Source of the DNA: Fratercula arctica
Taxonomy: Eukaryota; Chordata; Aves; Charadriiformes; Alcidae
Length of the DNA: 64,000 nucleotides
NCBI GenBank assembly: GCA_947846985.1
Contig: CANTUZ010000005.1
Coordinates: 62,001 to 126,000 of the forward strand
Direction of reading: 5' to 3'
Shown: piece by piece, positions 1 to 13,400 of the stretch
Position numbering within the stretch: the first letter of the stretch is position 1
Layout of the letters: every line of letters begins with the position of its first letter
Notes under the pieces: generated by a model
What the model was told of the DNA's origin: nothing
The model's input: only the letters and a program-made list of their open reading frames with translations
The model's database searches: none
Program-made: the position numbers and the translations under genes

Positions 1-1530
1 CCAGCAGCCAGGGAGCTCAGCTGTCGGATGCTCCTTGCCAAATCAGTTTATTACTGATTCTCTTTGGGGTCGCAGCTGAAAAGCTGAAAAATAACCTTAG
101 AACCTGGCAGACTCAGACATCATCACCCCTCTACCATGTGGTGGGGCCTTGCTGGCAGGGAAAGTACGAGACCTGGCGCCTCTCGCTTAGCCAGGCCATG
201 GAGGTTTGGATTATGGTTTGCTTTTTTACATTGTTTTTGGTTACGGTGACCATTTCACAACACTGCGGGTGCTTTGCAAACACAGACGCACCCAGCACCA
301 CTGGCAAGGTAGCAAGGAAGGAATAAGGAAAGTTGCAAAAGCGTTGGTTCATGCTGCTGGGCACAGCCCAGGGAAGCCCCTGGAGCAACGTCATCACCCA
401 CCTTCAATCCCTATTGCTGGTCTGACTCCTGGATCGCGGTTGCAGTGGCCAAGCTCGGCTCACAGAGGCGCCAGCAGCTGATGGGGAAGGATCAAGTTGC
501 AGGGACCTGTGCCAGGGCTGGGGCCGGCTCCCCAGGGATGTGAAGGTCACCTCACACCAGGGCTACGGCGGTGGGAGAAAAGGGGTCTGTTCCCCCCTGC
601 TTGGGTCGGGAGGTTCAGCGATGGGTGTGCGGCGCTGGGGCTGTGCGTACCTTTGGGAGGGTGAGGGGCAACGGGTGGGCGAGGGTGCAAGCACCTGGGC
701 ACTGCCAAGCACCGGGGTGCAAGGAGAGAAAAGCAAGATGGCTTCAGGCACACAAAGCAGACAAGGGTGGGAGACATAAGTACTTGCTGGGAAAAGGACT
801 TACTTTGACTAATCCTGAAAAAAAATAAAAGGACAGAAAATGTTATTCACAAATGCAGGGAAGCAGAAACATTGCAAATAATCCAGTCTGAGTGGCAAAG
901 CTGAGGTCAGCCAATAAGCGGTGATGAAGATGATGCACATTCCTCCTCTTGGGCATCACTGACAAAACAATGGGCACCACCAAACCACCCTTGGCCCAAC
1001 CCCGCATGGCAGCCCCAACCCTGCAGCCCCACTCGCCATGATGGGGCCGGGGGGAGGGTGGGCAGGATGGGTGCTGGGCGCCCCCCGTGCCCACGCAGAT
1101 GCTGGGGCCCCCCGTGCCCACGCAGACACTGCTGGGGCAGGCGCTGTGCCTGGTGCTGCCGCCACAAAGCTGCTTTGTGCAGGGCCGGCTGGTCACGTCC
1201 CAGCCTCCTCCTCACCCTGTGCCCCCAGCGTCCCTCCGTGTTCCCTTTCCTCTCGCTGTTTGGGGAGGAAGGCAGGGCTGCACCAGGATGGGGTACAACC
1301 CCAGTGACCCCCCCCCACCTCCTCCTCATCCTCCCACCACCTCCAGCTCCTTCATCCCCAGATCCTTCATCTTCCCACAGTCTCCCAGTAGGTCCCATCC
1401 CCCCCAAACCTCCCACCCCACCGGGACTGATCCTTCCCTGGGGCGGTAATGGGGCAGCCTAGGTCTCTGGTGAGGCTGAGCCCCACAGTTCCACCTTCCC
1501 CGAGAAGTCACATCACCGCAGCAGGTCTCA
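1..1530. other. Intergenic DNA, no gene recognised
   Basis: No conserved protein or splice pattern could be recognised on either strand. The stretch holds a plus-strand AATAAA at 824-829 inside an A-rich run, a minus-strand AATAAA (TTTATT on plus) at 47-52, and a short duplicated segment near 1080-1130 in which CCCCGTGCCCACGCAGA occurs twice. The several overlapping open frames of 60-170 codons look like GC-rich chance ORFs. In mammals GLYAT lies beyond CNTF; I see no match to it here. Confidence 0.5.
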
Positions 1531-1537
1531 CAGCCCT

Positions 1538-1543
1538 TTTATT
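1538..1543 (-). promoter_or_regulatory. CNTF: Candidate poly(A) signal of CNTF
   Basis: TTTATT on plus reads AATAAA on minus, about 880 bases after the CNTF stop codon. It is the first canonical hexamer I see downstream of the gene on that strand, giving a 3'UTR of roughly 0.9 kb. The use of this site is inferred, not shown. Confidence 0.4.
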
Positions 1544-2421
1544 TGCTCGGCAGCCATCACATCCATTCCGCAAGAAAAACCACGGCCCAGGCAGCCACAA
1601 AACCTCATGGCATTCCCCTCCACAGGGTGAGCGATGTGGTTGGGGCTGTTTAATCCTCTATGCTGTTTCCAATCCCAAAACAATCCCTGGAGGCACAAAC
1701 CTCCTTGCAGAGGGTCTTTTGAATCACAGCCTTAAGTTAAAAGATCCTCTCTGTTACTTTGTCCAAGCCGTTAAGAAATCCCCTCCTGATTGTAATACGC
1801 ATACACACACACACCCCCCCGCTGCGAAAAAGCCCCCAAGTAATTAGAGCAGAAATTCAATGCACAGAAAACACGAGCCAGGCAGAAGAGTCCATGTGAA
1901 GGAGGTGAAGCCTTGCATCTTGCTGCTGGGGGGCAGGTCCCAAGACTCCTTTCACCAGCCAATATTTTTCTGTCCCTTTACTCCTGCCTTGCCTCTGCAG
2001 GAGCCCCGACGCAGCTTCCCTCCGCTGCAAGACGAATTTCAAAGAAAAGGCCAGCACTGCCGCAGCCCGCTGAGGGCCACAGACTCTGGGCCCTGGGGTG
2101 AGCAGCAAAGCTGCTTCCTGGGGTGTAATTCCAACCCCCCAGCAGGCAGAGCCCAAGTCACCCCTGAGGCTCGCCCTGCCTGGGCATCCCCCTCCCTCTG
2201 GGGTGGAGCATGGCCCGTGCCTCAGTTTCCCCACAGGGAAAGGGGCCCACAGGGAGTGGCACCAAAAGCATGGGGGGCACGGGGGCTAACAACGTGGTCC
2301 CTCCCGTCCACCCACCTCCTCGAACAGCTCCCTGGGCTGTCAGCAGCCCTCCACAGAGGCAGTCAGGGAGCCCCCCACTATGCCCCAGTGGGACCCAAGC
2401 CCCCCTGCCCCCCACCCGCCT

Positions 2422-3363
2422 TCAGGGGCTCTCAGCCCGGCTGGGGACCGAGCTGCTGCCTGGGCTGGGTTTGGTGAGCTGCCGCAGGTCCCGCGCGGAC
2501 CTGATGGCCCACTGGGCCAGCTCCCGCAGCACCCCCAGGCCCCGCAGCTTCCTCTCGAAGAGGCCAAGATGGGGGGCTGGGGGTGGGGGAGCCCCCTCCT
2601 CGCTGGGGGGGCCACGGCTCTCCAGCCGCAGCAGCTCCTCAAGGTGGTAGGCGAAGGCTGAGACCTGGAGCAGGACGCTCGCCAGTGCCCGGCCGAGGGC
2701 GGCATCGGCCTCCCCCAGCTGCTCCCGATGCTCCTCCAGCATCTGGGACAGCAGGACGCGGAAGGCCCGGTATGCCGCCAGGTTCTCCAGCAGCCGCTGC
2801 GTCCCCGTCTGCTCATCCCAGCGCTCCACTGCCGCCGCTGGCACTCCCTCCACTGCCGCCACGCTGGCTGAGGCGTCCAAGCCCTGCCGCTCCACCTGCA
2901 GGGGCGAGAGCAGGCAGGGGTCAGTGATGGAGGGGAAACGGTGGGACCCCCCGCGCCAAGCCCTGTCGGCGCTGGCTCTAGGGGACCCCGGTTCAGCTCC
3001 AGTGCTGGCCAGGAGCCGTTTGGGGCAGTGCAAGGCTCAGTGCTTGAGATCAAGCTCAAGATTGTGCCCAAGCATCAGCCCGCTGTGCCAAGGCCCAGAT
3101 ACCGGCAGCGTTTCATCCCCTACCTCTACTATGGCCCAGAGCCCTCGTGCCCCAGCACAGCTACCAGGAGCCCCCCGGACCCCGTCAGTGTCGGCCACCC
3201 CACAGCGCTCCCAGCCCGCGGGCAGCCAGAGGGAGCAGGGCAAACTCACGTAGGTGTCCAGGAGGTCGACGACGTCTGAGCGCATCTTTCCGGCCAGGCG
3301 GATGCCTCGGCTGCAGAGGTCACGTCGCCGCAGGGCGGCTGAGGGGCTGTCTGCTGCCGCCAT
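2422..3363 (-). CDS. CNTF: Ciliary neurotrophic factor (CNTF), 2 exons, 195 aa
   Basis: CNTF is an IL-6-family four-helix cytokine acting on neurons and glia through CNTFR-alpha, LIFR-beta and gp130. Coding exons (minus): 3363-3250 (38 codons, starts MAAADSPSAALRRRDLCSRG, ends TAC|gtgagt) and 2895-2422 (157 codons plus stop, acceptor ctgcag). The phase 0 intron sits at the same place as in mammals (ESY|V). Residues 63-95 (ERW..EQT....LLENLAAYRAF) and 111-130 match helices B and C. Phe151 and Lys154 (LFERKL) keep the FxxK site known to contact LIFR. There is no classical N-terminal signal peptide, as in the family. The length equals chick CNTF as I remember it, and residues agree closely. It lies downstream of ZFP91 on the same strand, as in mammals. 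Identification is firm. Confidence 0.95.
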
Positions 3364-4470
3364 GGCCTGGGCAGCCGTCACAGGCACCAGGCTCCCAGCG
3401 CAGCGCCTGCCCGGCCCAGGGAGGACAATCCCTTGCTGAGCTGGTGCATTCCAGCCGGGAGCTCCGCTCACACGTCCGCTGGCCTGGCTCTCCCCCTCTT
3501 CCGTGCCTGGGGCTTGGCACAATGCTGCAAATTCCCGCCACTGGGATCAACAGCGACAGATTATTTCCCTAATTCCCCCATGCTTTGCTACTCCAAGCGC
3601 CTTGCCCAGATGGTCTTGCCTGGCGGCAGCAGGCTCCCAGCCCTGACCCATTCCTCCTCCCAGCCGTGCAGTGCGATGAGCAGCACGCTAATCCCCCCGG
3701 CTCATGCCGGAGCGCGGGAAACGGCTGCTGGGAAGAGGCGAGCAAAGCCCGGACATTGCTCAACACCTCAGCCCGGGCAGTGGCCGGGGGCCTGAGCAGG
3801 GCAGAGGGCTGGGGGCTTGCCAGCAAGGGGCTGAGGGGAACCCCCGGGCTGGAGACCCAGCACCAGCTGCCGGTTGGGCTGCAACCCAAGCCCCGTCAGA
3901 AGGGACTGTCTGCCTCCAGCCCTCTTACTCCCCCCCGGCTGCATGGGACTGGGGCCCCCAGGTCTAACCCCTCCTTTCCCAGAGGGATCCTGCCCCAAAG
4001 GGGGGCTGCAGAGAGGAGAGGAGAAGAGGTCCCGGCCACCCACCACAGGTGAGCTGCATGCACCAAGACAAAAACAGCCCTTTTGGTTGGTTTTGGTTTT
4101 TCCTCAGTACGTTTATTTTGGTTATGTATTTACCCAGATTATGAGAAAAAACAGGAGCTGAAAAGCAGGTTCCCTTTCGTATCACAGTACACCGAGCCTT
4201 GCCCAGCCTGGCTGGGGGACTGCCCCGGATCCCCAGCCCCAGCTCCCAGGGCCAGTGGCCAACCCAACAGCGTGGTTGCCACCTGGTGGCTACTGCAGAA
4301 AGCGCTGCTGAGCTGCGGGAGCCCTCTGCCACAGCGGGCACTGCCCCCGGCCCAAACCCTGCCCGCCCCGCGCACGGCACCCCCCGGCTCTGCGGGGCGC
4401 TGGGAGCAGGAGAGGGCCCTATGCCCCCTCCGTTCCCTCCCCGGGAGGAGAAAAAAAAATAAATACAGGG
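3364..4470. other. Spacer between CNTF and ZFP91 (CNTF promoter side)
   Basis: This 1.1 kb GC-rich stretch separates the CNTF start codon from the predicted 3' end of ZFP91 and should contain the CNTF 5'UTR and promoter. I see no coding exon. A further minus-strand AATAAA (TTTATT at 4112-4117) could serve as a distal ZFP91 poly(A) signal. Confidence 0.5.
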
Positions 4471-4479
4471 AAAAAAAAA

Positions 4480-7400
4480 ATACAAAAAAGTTTATTGCAA
4501 ACTACTACAATAATTTATTGAAGCAAACTGCATGCGAGTGAAGGAGAGACATCGAGGGGAGGAGGAGCTGCAGGAGGGCTGTGTCAGTTTTAGGCTTTCA
4601 AACAGGAGTGGGAAGGGAGCTACACCAGCCTCTCCTGCACCGGGGTTAGTTAGCAGGCTGTGGTTAGAGGACAGACGGGCAACTGGCCGAGACCAGAAAA
4701 AGAAAAAGGAGAGCTACGAGAGGTGTGCATGGAAGGACAAGGCAGGGATCAGAGGTGTCCAGGCCGGGAAGCAAAGGAGCTGCTCAGTTCTGCGTTCCAG
4801 GAACGCAACCGATGGCAAACTCGGGGCGGTTGGGCAGACACAGGATGAGGCAGCCTCCCTTGCCTCCCAGCCAGGCGCCAAGCGTGGCACCAGAGGTGAG
4901 CAAGCCCTTGACCCAAAAGCATTTTAGTGCTATCCCTCAGAAAGCAAAACCCCGAGCTCTCTGCTTAGTGTTCTGTGCAAGGCTCTGCCCGCTCCGCACC
5001 CCCACGGGGCACAGGGGCAGGGCACGAGAAGCAGCTCCAGCAGCGTGGTCTGCAGCAAGCGTGGGGAGGACGTGGCCGACCCACACCACAGGAGCGCATC
5101 TGCCACCGAGGGCCAGGATGCTGGCCAGGGGACACGCCACCACACAATGTGGCTCGGCCAGCCCCGAGTCCTCCTGGACAGAAGACCTGCACTGCTGGGG
5201 GGTGAAAACATCAGAGTTGGATTTGAACATGTCTCATTGTGCTGCTGCTCTTTAGTTTGCAAGGGGAGGGGACCAGCAGGCCACCCAAAAGCTTCCTGCT
5301 GGAAATCACAATAATTTGATCCAAGCAAGAAATTGGATCATGCCAACTGAAGAAGCTGGTTTAGCTGAACAGCGTACCACCGCAGACCTGACATGCACTG
5401 TCCCAGGAGACCCGTGTTCAGGTACGCTGGGCCCTCATGCTTATCTGCAGGAGAGGCTCGTGGAGCCACACCACTGCCATAGTGTGAGAATGTGGGATGC
5501 CCACACCCAGGGCATAAGACACCGGCGTTGCATACTGTTCAGCCACGAACCGCCCCAGCACCAGAAGTGTTTCAACTTGCTCTGACAAAGATATCGGTGT
5601 AAGGGTGGAAGGGAAGGGCAAATCAGGACAAATGGCCCAATAACAGCTGTCAGGCTTGGGCCACAGCTGGATTTCCAGGCAGCACAGGGGACAGAGTGGG
5701 TGTCCCGAGTCAGTTTCCTGTAAAAAGTTTCCAATTACATTCCATGTTTCATTCCATTCTGCAGACCCCAGGTACACAATTTTGCCTAGCTGCTGTGTGC
5801 TACAGACCAGTTTAGCCGATCTTGTGCTCGGACAACATACTTCAGCTCTGCTCCCAACCACATAAACCCAACCAAAAAAAATAAGCAAACAAACAAAAAG
5901 CCCAGGTTATTCTTCACCTCTTCCAAAAACACTACGAATTCAAGGCCACTGAATTTCCACACAAATTTTCAGATAAGAGCAAAAAGATCCAAGTCTCCAT
6001 AGCAGACACATCATATCCTGTGTAAACTTTTCCAAGGGCTCAGAGCTGTCCTAACTACACTGGCAGGCAACACCTGAACCGCCACATTTCATGGAAACCA
6101 AGGGTGTGTGCACAGAAGAGAGAAGCTTTGAGAACATGGCTGCCTAACACTCTCCCCCAAAATGGGGGCCGGGAGAGAAGCTGAGAGCCTTAGTCCCGTG
6201 TCAGTCTATTGCCTTGGATAAACAAGCCTGAGACAATCATATCCTGCTTCTGTATCTTTGTCTAGATCTGGAGAGGAGGGGCAGAGTTGGATGAGGAGCA
6301 CAACTTCCCCCAGCAGCAAGCAGCTCACAACTGTCTAAGTCACAAGAACAAGTTCCTGGCTAATGATGTTCTTCCCTGAAAGGCTGGGGAGCAAGGGAGA
6401 GGCAAAAAGAGCACTTAATGCAAGGAGCTCGTCCCGACCTGGGAGGGAGGGAGACGACAGACAGCTGTTCCATCACTCACCTCATCCTCCTGCTAAAACG
6501 CTGTTGCAGAGACCCCCACTGCAAACAGGCTCTTCTCCAGGGGCTCTCCCTCTACTCAGGAAAAGCTGCGGTAGTCATCAGACTCCAGAACGCTGCCTTC
6601 ACCTCGGCTCTCCCAGTTGCTGTTACGATGGCACGACGTGCTCCCTGCAGCTCACTAGTGCAGAGGAGCCTATTGGGAAATAGCCTGAACCCCTTCCATC
6701 CCCACCCCCTAAGAACATAACTAAAAAATACCGACCCTTTTTTAATCAATAAATAAGGAATCTTGTTACCACAACACAAAAACGAAACATGTTCAAAGTG
6801 CAAATTACTGTCGTCAAACTGGGATGCTCCTCCTTGCCTCTCCCACGCAGGGCTCCCGTAGCCCCCAGGCCTCTCCAAGCAAACATGATCTATGAGCCAG
6901 GGCGTTCCCTCCGCTTCCTGCCAGAGCCGGAGCGGAGCAGCGCGGTAGGGAGAGGGACGTGCACTGCTTCACAGCTCACCCTGCTGAGGGGGCCTAAAGT
7001 GCCAAGCCAAACTCCCAGCCCCGGGAGGAAGAATGAGACTGCAAGGACCAGAGTGCAGCGATGCATAGAAGTTGGGACCAGGGGCGAGAAGGAGTCCTAA
7101 GAAACTTGTCCAGAGCACATCAAATGCTTTCTCGTTTGCGAGTGGGGCCACGTCATGGAGCCAGAAAGGCATCTGCTTTGGGGTCGAGCGATGGGTTTCA
7201 GCAGTCCCCCCTCCCTTGGAGAAATCTGTTGCTCAGTCCAACTTGCTCTGGTAATGGCAGCATGTGCCCCTTTCTACAAAGGAGCAGTGGGAGAGAGAGA
7301 AGTGGTTGGGATAAAGAGGATGTGCTGTGATCCACGCTGGAAGGGAGCAGACCCTTCAGTTATTTACTAGTATTGTAAGTTTTCTCTCTTTCAGTAAGTG

Positions 7401-7491
7401 TCTCCTCTTTTTTTTTTTTCTTTTTTTTCTTTTTTTTTTTCTTTTAAATACAGAGTCCAAACTGTCCCAGCACCCACATGCTCCCCACCCA
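4480..7491 (-). other. ZFP91: Probable 3'UTR of ZFP91
   Basis: This non-coding stretch follows the ZFP91 stop codon at 7492 and precedes the paired AATAAA signals near 4.5 kb on the minus strand. It has lower GC than the flanks, no coding exon that I recognise, and a poly-T/C tract on plus at 7408-7445 (A-rich in the transcript) just after the stop codon. The extent is inferred from the poly(A) signals. Confidence 0.55.
4491..4519 (-). promoter_or_regulatory. ZFP91: Candidate ZFP91 poly(A) signals (two AATAAA hexamers)
   Basis: TTTATT occurs at 4491-4496 and 4514-4519 on plus, giving two AATAAA hexamers on minus. They are followed on the minus strand by U-rich sequence (A runs at 4451-4489 on plus), the expected arrangement of hexamer then U-rich downstream element. 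This would end ZFP91 transcripts near 4470-4485 and make a 3'UTR of about 3 kb. Confidence 0.6.
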
Positions 7492-10400
7492 CTAGGGTCC
7501 AGTGGAGTCTGAATCTTCAATGAGCACCTCCGTGGTGGCTCCCAGGATCTCCGTGTTCATGACCAGCCCCTCTGGGTTTGTACTGCTGCCGCTGCCCACA
7601 AAGAGCTTGCCATCAGCCACCAGGCTCACGCGCTCTGTGCCACCGCAGTATGTCTTCGGCATCCCCTCGGGGTTCAGCAGCAGGCAATCTGCTGGGGCAG
7701 CACTTCCCAGGGGGTCAGGAAGAAGGGGGAGGCCCTGGCCATCGGTGGGTGGCGCAATGGCCTCAGGATTAGTGCCCAGGATGTCGGTGCTGGTGATCAG
7801 GGCACCCGCATTGGCAGCCAGTGCTTCAGCAATAAGCACTTCGGGGTGGCTCTTGGCTTTGTGAGCCACGACGCTGTCCTTCTTCTCAAATTTCTTCCCG
7901 CAAATGTTGCAGGAGAACTGGTAGAAGGAGTCCGCATCATGCTTCTTCATGTGCCAGTTGAGGGAAGCCTTCTGCCGGCAGGTGAATCCACAGATCTCAC
8001 ACCTGGGGAGGGGAGAAGGGGGAGGTCACAACAAAGGGACATCCCCACACACTAGTGGGGATAGCAGTAGCAAAGAGGCAACCCATGAAAACAGCAGGAG
8101 CTCATTAAAGTGTGATTTCACCGTAGCTCCAGCTTTTCCAGTTTTATTTGCAGAGGGCTTATGTTCCTCAGACCTCTACTGAGACACTGCCTCAAGGAGC
8201 AGGTGAGACAAGTGGCAGCTCAAACTCTCCTACAGGTGTGCATTTAAAGAGAGATGGGACACCAAGAACAGGTTCCGGCCCTGACTTTGGAGCTGCCCCT
8301 GCTCTTGGTGTAGTCCAAGAACGGGTGTATCCAAGGGTCCCTCAAAGTAGGGGAGCAAGAGACAGGCAGAGGTACTCACTGCAAGGGCTTCTCGCCCGTA
8401 TGGATCATTCGGTGCACCGCCAAGTTATGAGAACTCTTAAACGCCCGGGCACAGTACTCACAGATGTAATCCCTTTGATCTAAAAAGCAAGACCAGTTGG
8501 AGCGTTACTCTCCCGCAGACCTGCTCCCTTTCGCAGCTCTCACATGTTGCAGGTAAAGCTGCCCAAGAAGCAGCAGAACTAGAAGTGCTGGGAGGCCAGC
8601 AGGCGTAGCAAAGGAGGAGGTGTCCCACAATACACCACAGCAGCTGATCTGGAGAGTTAAGGCATGATTAAGAATCTCCTAAGAGCTAATTATCCATTCT
8701 GACCAATACGGAAAGACTGGAAAGTTAGGATAAAGCTTGGCTTGGTTTATTCCTGTACAGAACCCCTGAGTGATACTTGCCAGGGGGTGAATTAAAAACT
8801 CTATAGCCTATTTCTTTCACTTCCTTAAAAGATGGTAATCCAGAAGGAAATAATACCCTGCTGCTGCTGCAAATCTATGCCACTGCATTGGCTTCACTCT
8901 CCCCAGAAGTCCTAGAGGCTTTTCTTCTCTGCCCGCCCCACCCCGCTGTTCACTGACCTAAGGAGTTTGTATCCGTTTCCCACCTCCCTGTACCTGTGTG
9001 GTGTTTGGCATGCCGCAGGAGCTGCTTCTGGAGTCGGAAGAGCCGACCACAGGAGGGATGAGGACACACATATTTTTTCTTCAGCAAGTGCTGGTACTTT
9101 ATGTGATGCTATAAAGGAAGAGTGAAAGGTTGCAGACTCTCTCTCTATGTGGCTAAGAGAACAGCTGAGACATGTCGATCCCAGATGGCCCCTCAGCAGG
9201 CCACCAGACTCTAATCACACCCTTATACCATGAACACAAAGGCTTTGATCTCCACTAAGTGAAGTAAGCCAAACAAATATGGACATCTAGCAACAGGACA
9301 GATACAGAGACACACGTGGCCACAACTGGCCACAATTGATTAAGCCTACCAAAAAGACAGCATTAGAAAGGCGTGATTCAGTGCCAGTGGACTATTAGCT
9401 GCCTATTCCAAATGGTCCTTCCCTGCCCTCACACACGCCATTCAGGAAGTGAAAATCCTCAACCAACCTGCAGGTAACGCGGGTGAGCCAAGACTGTGCC
9501 ACAGCCTTCCATCTCACAGCGGACATACTGTATCGGAGGCTTCTTCCTAAGAAGTCAGTAAGGAAACAGGCAGAGTGGTTAGCTGATGCACCTGAAGCCT
9601 GGGCAGCAGCAAGATAAATGAGTGCGAGCGCAGCTCAGAGATGTGACAGCAAAGGATTACTGCTCCAATAGTCCTGTTTGGGCTATGCCGATAAAGAATC
9701 TGTCCAAGAGTTCCCTCCACTCCTAGCACTACTTGAGGGCTCCCCCCCTCAGCTGAGAAAATGCCAGGAGACACAGAGTTCTCAGAATGCTATTGCTGGG
9801 CAATGCCAGGCTAGGGACCAACTCAGGAGTGGGGTCAGGGGCGGGCTGGTTCAGTTGGCAGAAATCAAACCCACACCTACAGGGAGAAGGGGAAAGGAAA
9901 GGAGGGAAGTCAAGGCATGTGGCTTTTTTTTTTTTTTTCTTCCCCCTTAAAGGCAGATTTCTATATTATGCAAGAGAGGTGGCTTTGAGACAATTAACAT
10001 CTCTGTGTAGACCACAAGGAAAACAAGTTGTCAGAACAGAACTGAGTAGAGGGGATCACTTACCGTCTCTTGGGCAGCCTTGGGCTCTTGTCATCCTTTC
10101 TCCTCCTTCCCCTCCTGTAACAGGGTTACAGAAACAGAATTGAAAGAAGCTTCTTTACATCAGTAGTGGGCAGTTTTTTGAAGTGCATGCTACAAAGCAG
10201 GAGCATGCTACAAGAAATACTACAGAACTCTTCTACATTTTCAGGCTGAAAAGTAACACTGCACCCAGCACATCAGCTGCTCTGCTAAATCAGCCACCTG
10301 CTCTGGATCAAAACACCTGAAGAGTTCCTAAGGGAACATTGTTTTAATAGATGGGGAAGTTCCCTAAAGAACTCAAATAACCATGCGTCATGGTTTGGTC

Positions 10401-13400
10401 CCAGCTGGCAGCCAGGACCACACAGCCACTCACATAGTTCCCCTCCTTCTCCCCGAAGGGCAGGGAGAAGGAGGAAAAAAGGAGGGGAAAGGGAAAGGAA
10501 AAAAACCAAACAAACCTTCATGGGTTTGTTTAATAGAACAAGTTTAGTTTAATAGACAGTTTAATAGAATAATAACAGAAAAGGAAAATAATACCAATAA
10601 CACAAGTCAGTCACCACTTGGTGAATGCCTGGTACCTTCCTGAGCAGCGATCAACGAATAATCCCCCTGCCCTGGCTAACCCCATTTATATACTATGGTA
10701 AGGAATATTCCATTGGCCATTCATCTTTCTGTCTATACTTATTCTCAGCTGCTATGGGAAGATGAAAAAAGTCCTTGAAAAACATAAGCATCACCTGGCA
10801 ACAACTAAAACAATATGCATTATTGACATTCCTTTCACACCAAATCTGAAAATACAGCAATCATTGCAAAGAAAATTAACTCTGTCCCAGCTGAAACCAG
10901 GACACCAGGCCTCTATGCAAGCTGTCCCTGCATTTTGCAGAACCGCCACATCACACAGAAGACCACTCCCTGTGGATCTGTGGTCCCCATGTTTCTGATA
11001 CCCTGGTGACACTTTGTTCTGCATGACATTTAGTGGCATATGGCAGACCTCAAATCACCCTGCACCTGCGAACACAGTCAGGCTGTGGCTGCGTGACTAC
11101 CTGCCAGGTCTAGCATACAACGCATTTTTGAACACAGTTGCCTAGCTCAAGTATGTCTCAGCCCATCATTCACAACTGTGCAGATACCAGTAAAAAGGTA
11201 TCAGACAGCCACAGACCAGCAGGCTGCGGTTAGAAATTACCAACTCTTCTGCCACAACAGAGTGAGGAAGGGCTATTTTAAAAAACCATGAACCAGGCAT
11301 CACATGCTTCACATTTCTTCTTTTAAACCTACAACTGTCCAAACAACTTGCAACCTTATAATTGAATTCATCCCTTTCCAGGCTGCACATCAGCACACAA
11401 GATTCTGCTCTCCTAAGTTTCTGCTGGAGACATTTAGCAAGCTATTGCCTCATTAACTGCAAGCTCTAGAAAAATCAATCGAGTGCAAGTTGGAGGCAGA
11501 TTCAGAGGAAGGCAATATTCTTGAGAAATAAATGCTTCATGTGGCTTGCTCTCACAACCCCTCCCATTTCCTAATGCATTTTTTATAAATATGTAATTTT
11601 GCCAGCACAATCCAGAATTGATGGTGCACCCTGTTTCCTCTGCTCTGTTGGGTAATGTTTCATACCACGTGCAAAACATCAATCTGCACGGCCAGGAAGA
11701 ACAGGATTAATGAACAGCTATTTTACAGTCCTCTGAATTAACTATAGCAGCTTATACACCTGTCAAGACAAAAATCTATGCTCTGTGTGAGCAGACCTAT
11801 GCTTACATGTAAAATGCACCCTCCCAGGCAATCACTCTGCCCAGAACACGATGCTTGCTTGATCGTGTTGCTGCAGAAACACTTACAGTAGATTGATGGA
11901 AATCTTTTCTAGACTGTACTGAGACATCTTTATGGATAGCAAGACCATGCCAGTAATATGCTGAACAGGCACTCAGCATTCAAGCCAAGCCTTCAGAAGA
12001 GGCATAGGTTTTGTTATGCACAAAAGTAGTGTCTGATCCAAACAACACAATCACAAGCCTCAGAAATGCATCTCTAACAGAAAAAAAAACCTTCTCAAAA
12101 TACCATCATCCTTACTCCTCTCCACGCAAATCAGCTCTGCAGCAGCTTAGAGACACCAAGAGAAATTAAAACGAAGGTGTGCAGAGCCCCCCGCCGCAGA
12201 CCAGCAGAGGGAGCCCCGTTTGTTCCAACTCCTCATAGAGGAGCTTAAATACAAAAGCTGCCTTTTCCCCCCGACACACACTATCCCAAAGAACTTGACG
12301 CACACACACAAATCCAATCTACCTCAGCTGCTTCAATGCTGAGTTCCAGTGACAGCATACCCAAAGGTTTTGAGTCTCCACTCAAAGTGCCAGTGACTGA
12401 CTACGTAGCAAAAGTCTGTTCTTCTGTTTCTCCAAAACAAGGGAGAACGCAGCTGGTTTTCCTGAGCTGTGGTATGTTAGTCCCAAATGTAAAAAGAGGG
12501 CACTTAACACACAATGCATACGAAGTATTCCCATGTCTGCCTCTAGGCACACAACAGAAGAGATGCTGCCTTCTCAGACTGACTTTCTAATACAGTCTAA
12601 TCCACTTCAGACATCACAACAGAAACCTATTTTAAGAATGCTCTAAAGTATTTCACACTGTGTGGACATATCCAGGTAGGCTGACTAAACCACAGTATGG
12701 AGAAAAAAACCCTCAACTTAAACTAAATGAAAATAACTATTTTTCCTTGCTGAACACGCACAAGATACTAGAAGCCGGACTTCTATCAGAAGAAAAGGTT
12801 CTGCCCCATTATCTTTCAGGTCCGGGGGGGGTGTGGGGTGTGCGTGTGGAGCAAAAAACAACAAAACACTAGCAAGAATGCAAAACATACAATACACATT
12901 GCTACATATAACTGCAGAGTTTTACTCACTTCCTTGGTGGTTCTTCATCTTCCTGAAATTCGCTCTCTTCTTTCACTTCTACTTTAATCTCCTTCTGTTT
13001 CTCTTTTTCCTCCTTCCCCTTGCTAGCTTTTCTCCTTTGTTTTGGCGCTTCCCTACAAAGATACAAGCACAACGTATCACTCCAATACTCTTCCAGTTGT
13101 CTGCTTTTTACAAAGACTTAAACAAAAACTATATGGAAGTTCAGGCCTATTTATCGAGTCCCACTTCTAAGCAGAAATATGAACAAGGATTAAGGAAGAA
13201 CCTGGCAGCCAGCAGGGCTCTAAAGGCTTTAGTCCGTTAGAGAAGAGCAGTCCCAATAGCTGTAGATAGTATTTAGAAAACACTGTGTCCAATGGGAGCC
13301 ATTCCACCTTAGCAACTAGCACAGGTTCTTTGGGTTATATTAAGTTCATTCAGCTAAGATGTCACGATTTTTTTTTGTCTAAAACCACAGTAAGTATGTA

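Noticed and set aside
7408..7445. Poly-T/C tract on plus as a retroposed poly(A) tail
   Set aside because: No target-site duplication or attached element was seen; it is more simply a low-complexity A-rich tract in the ZFP91 3'UTR.
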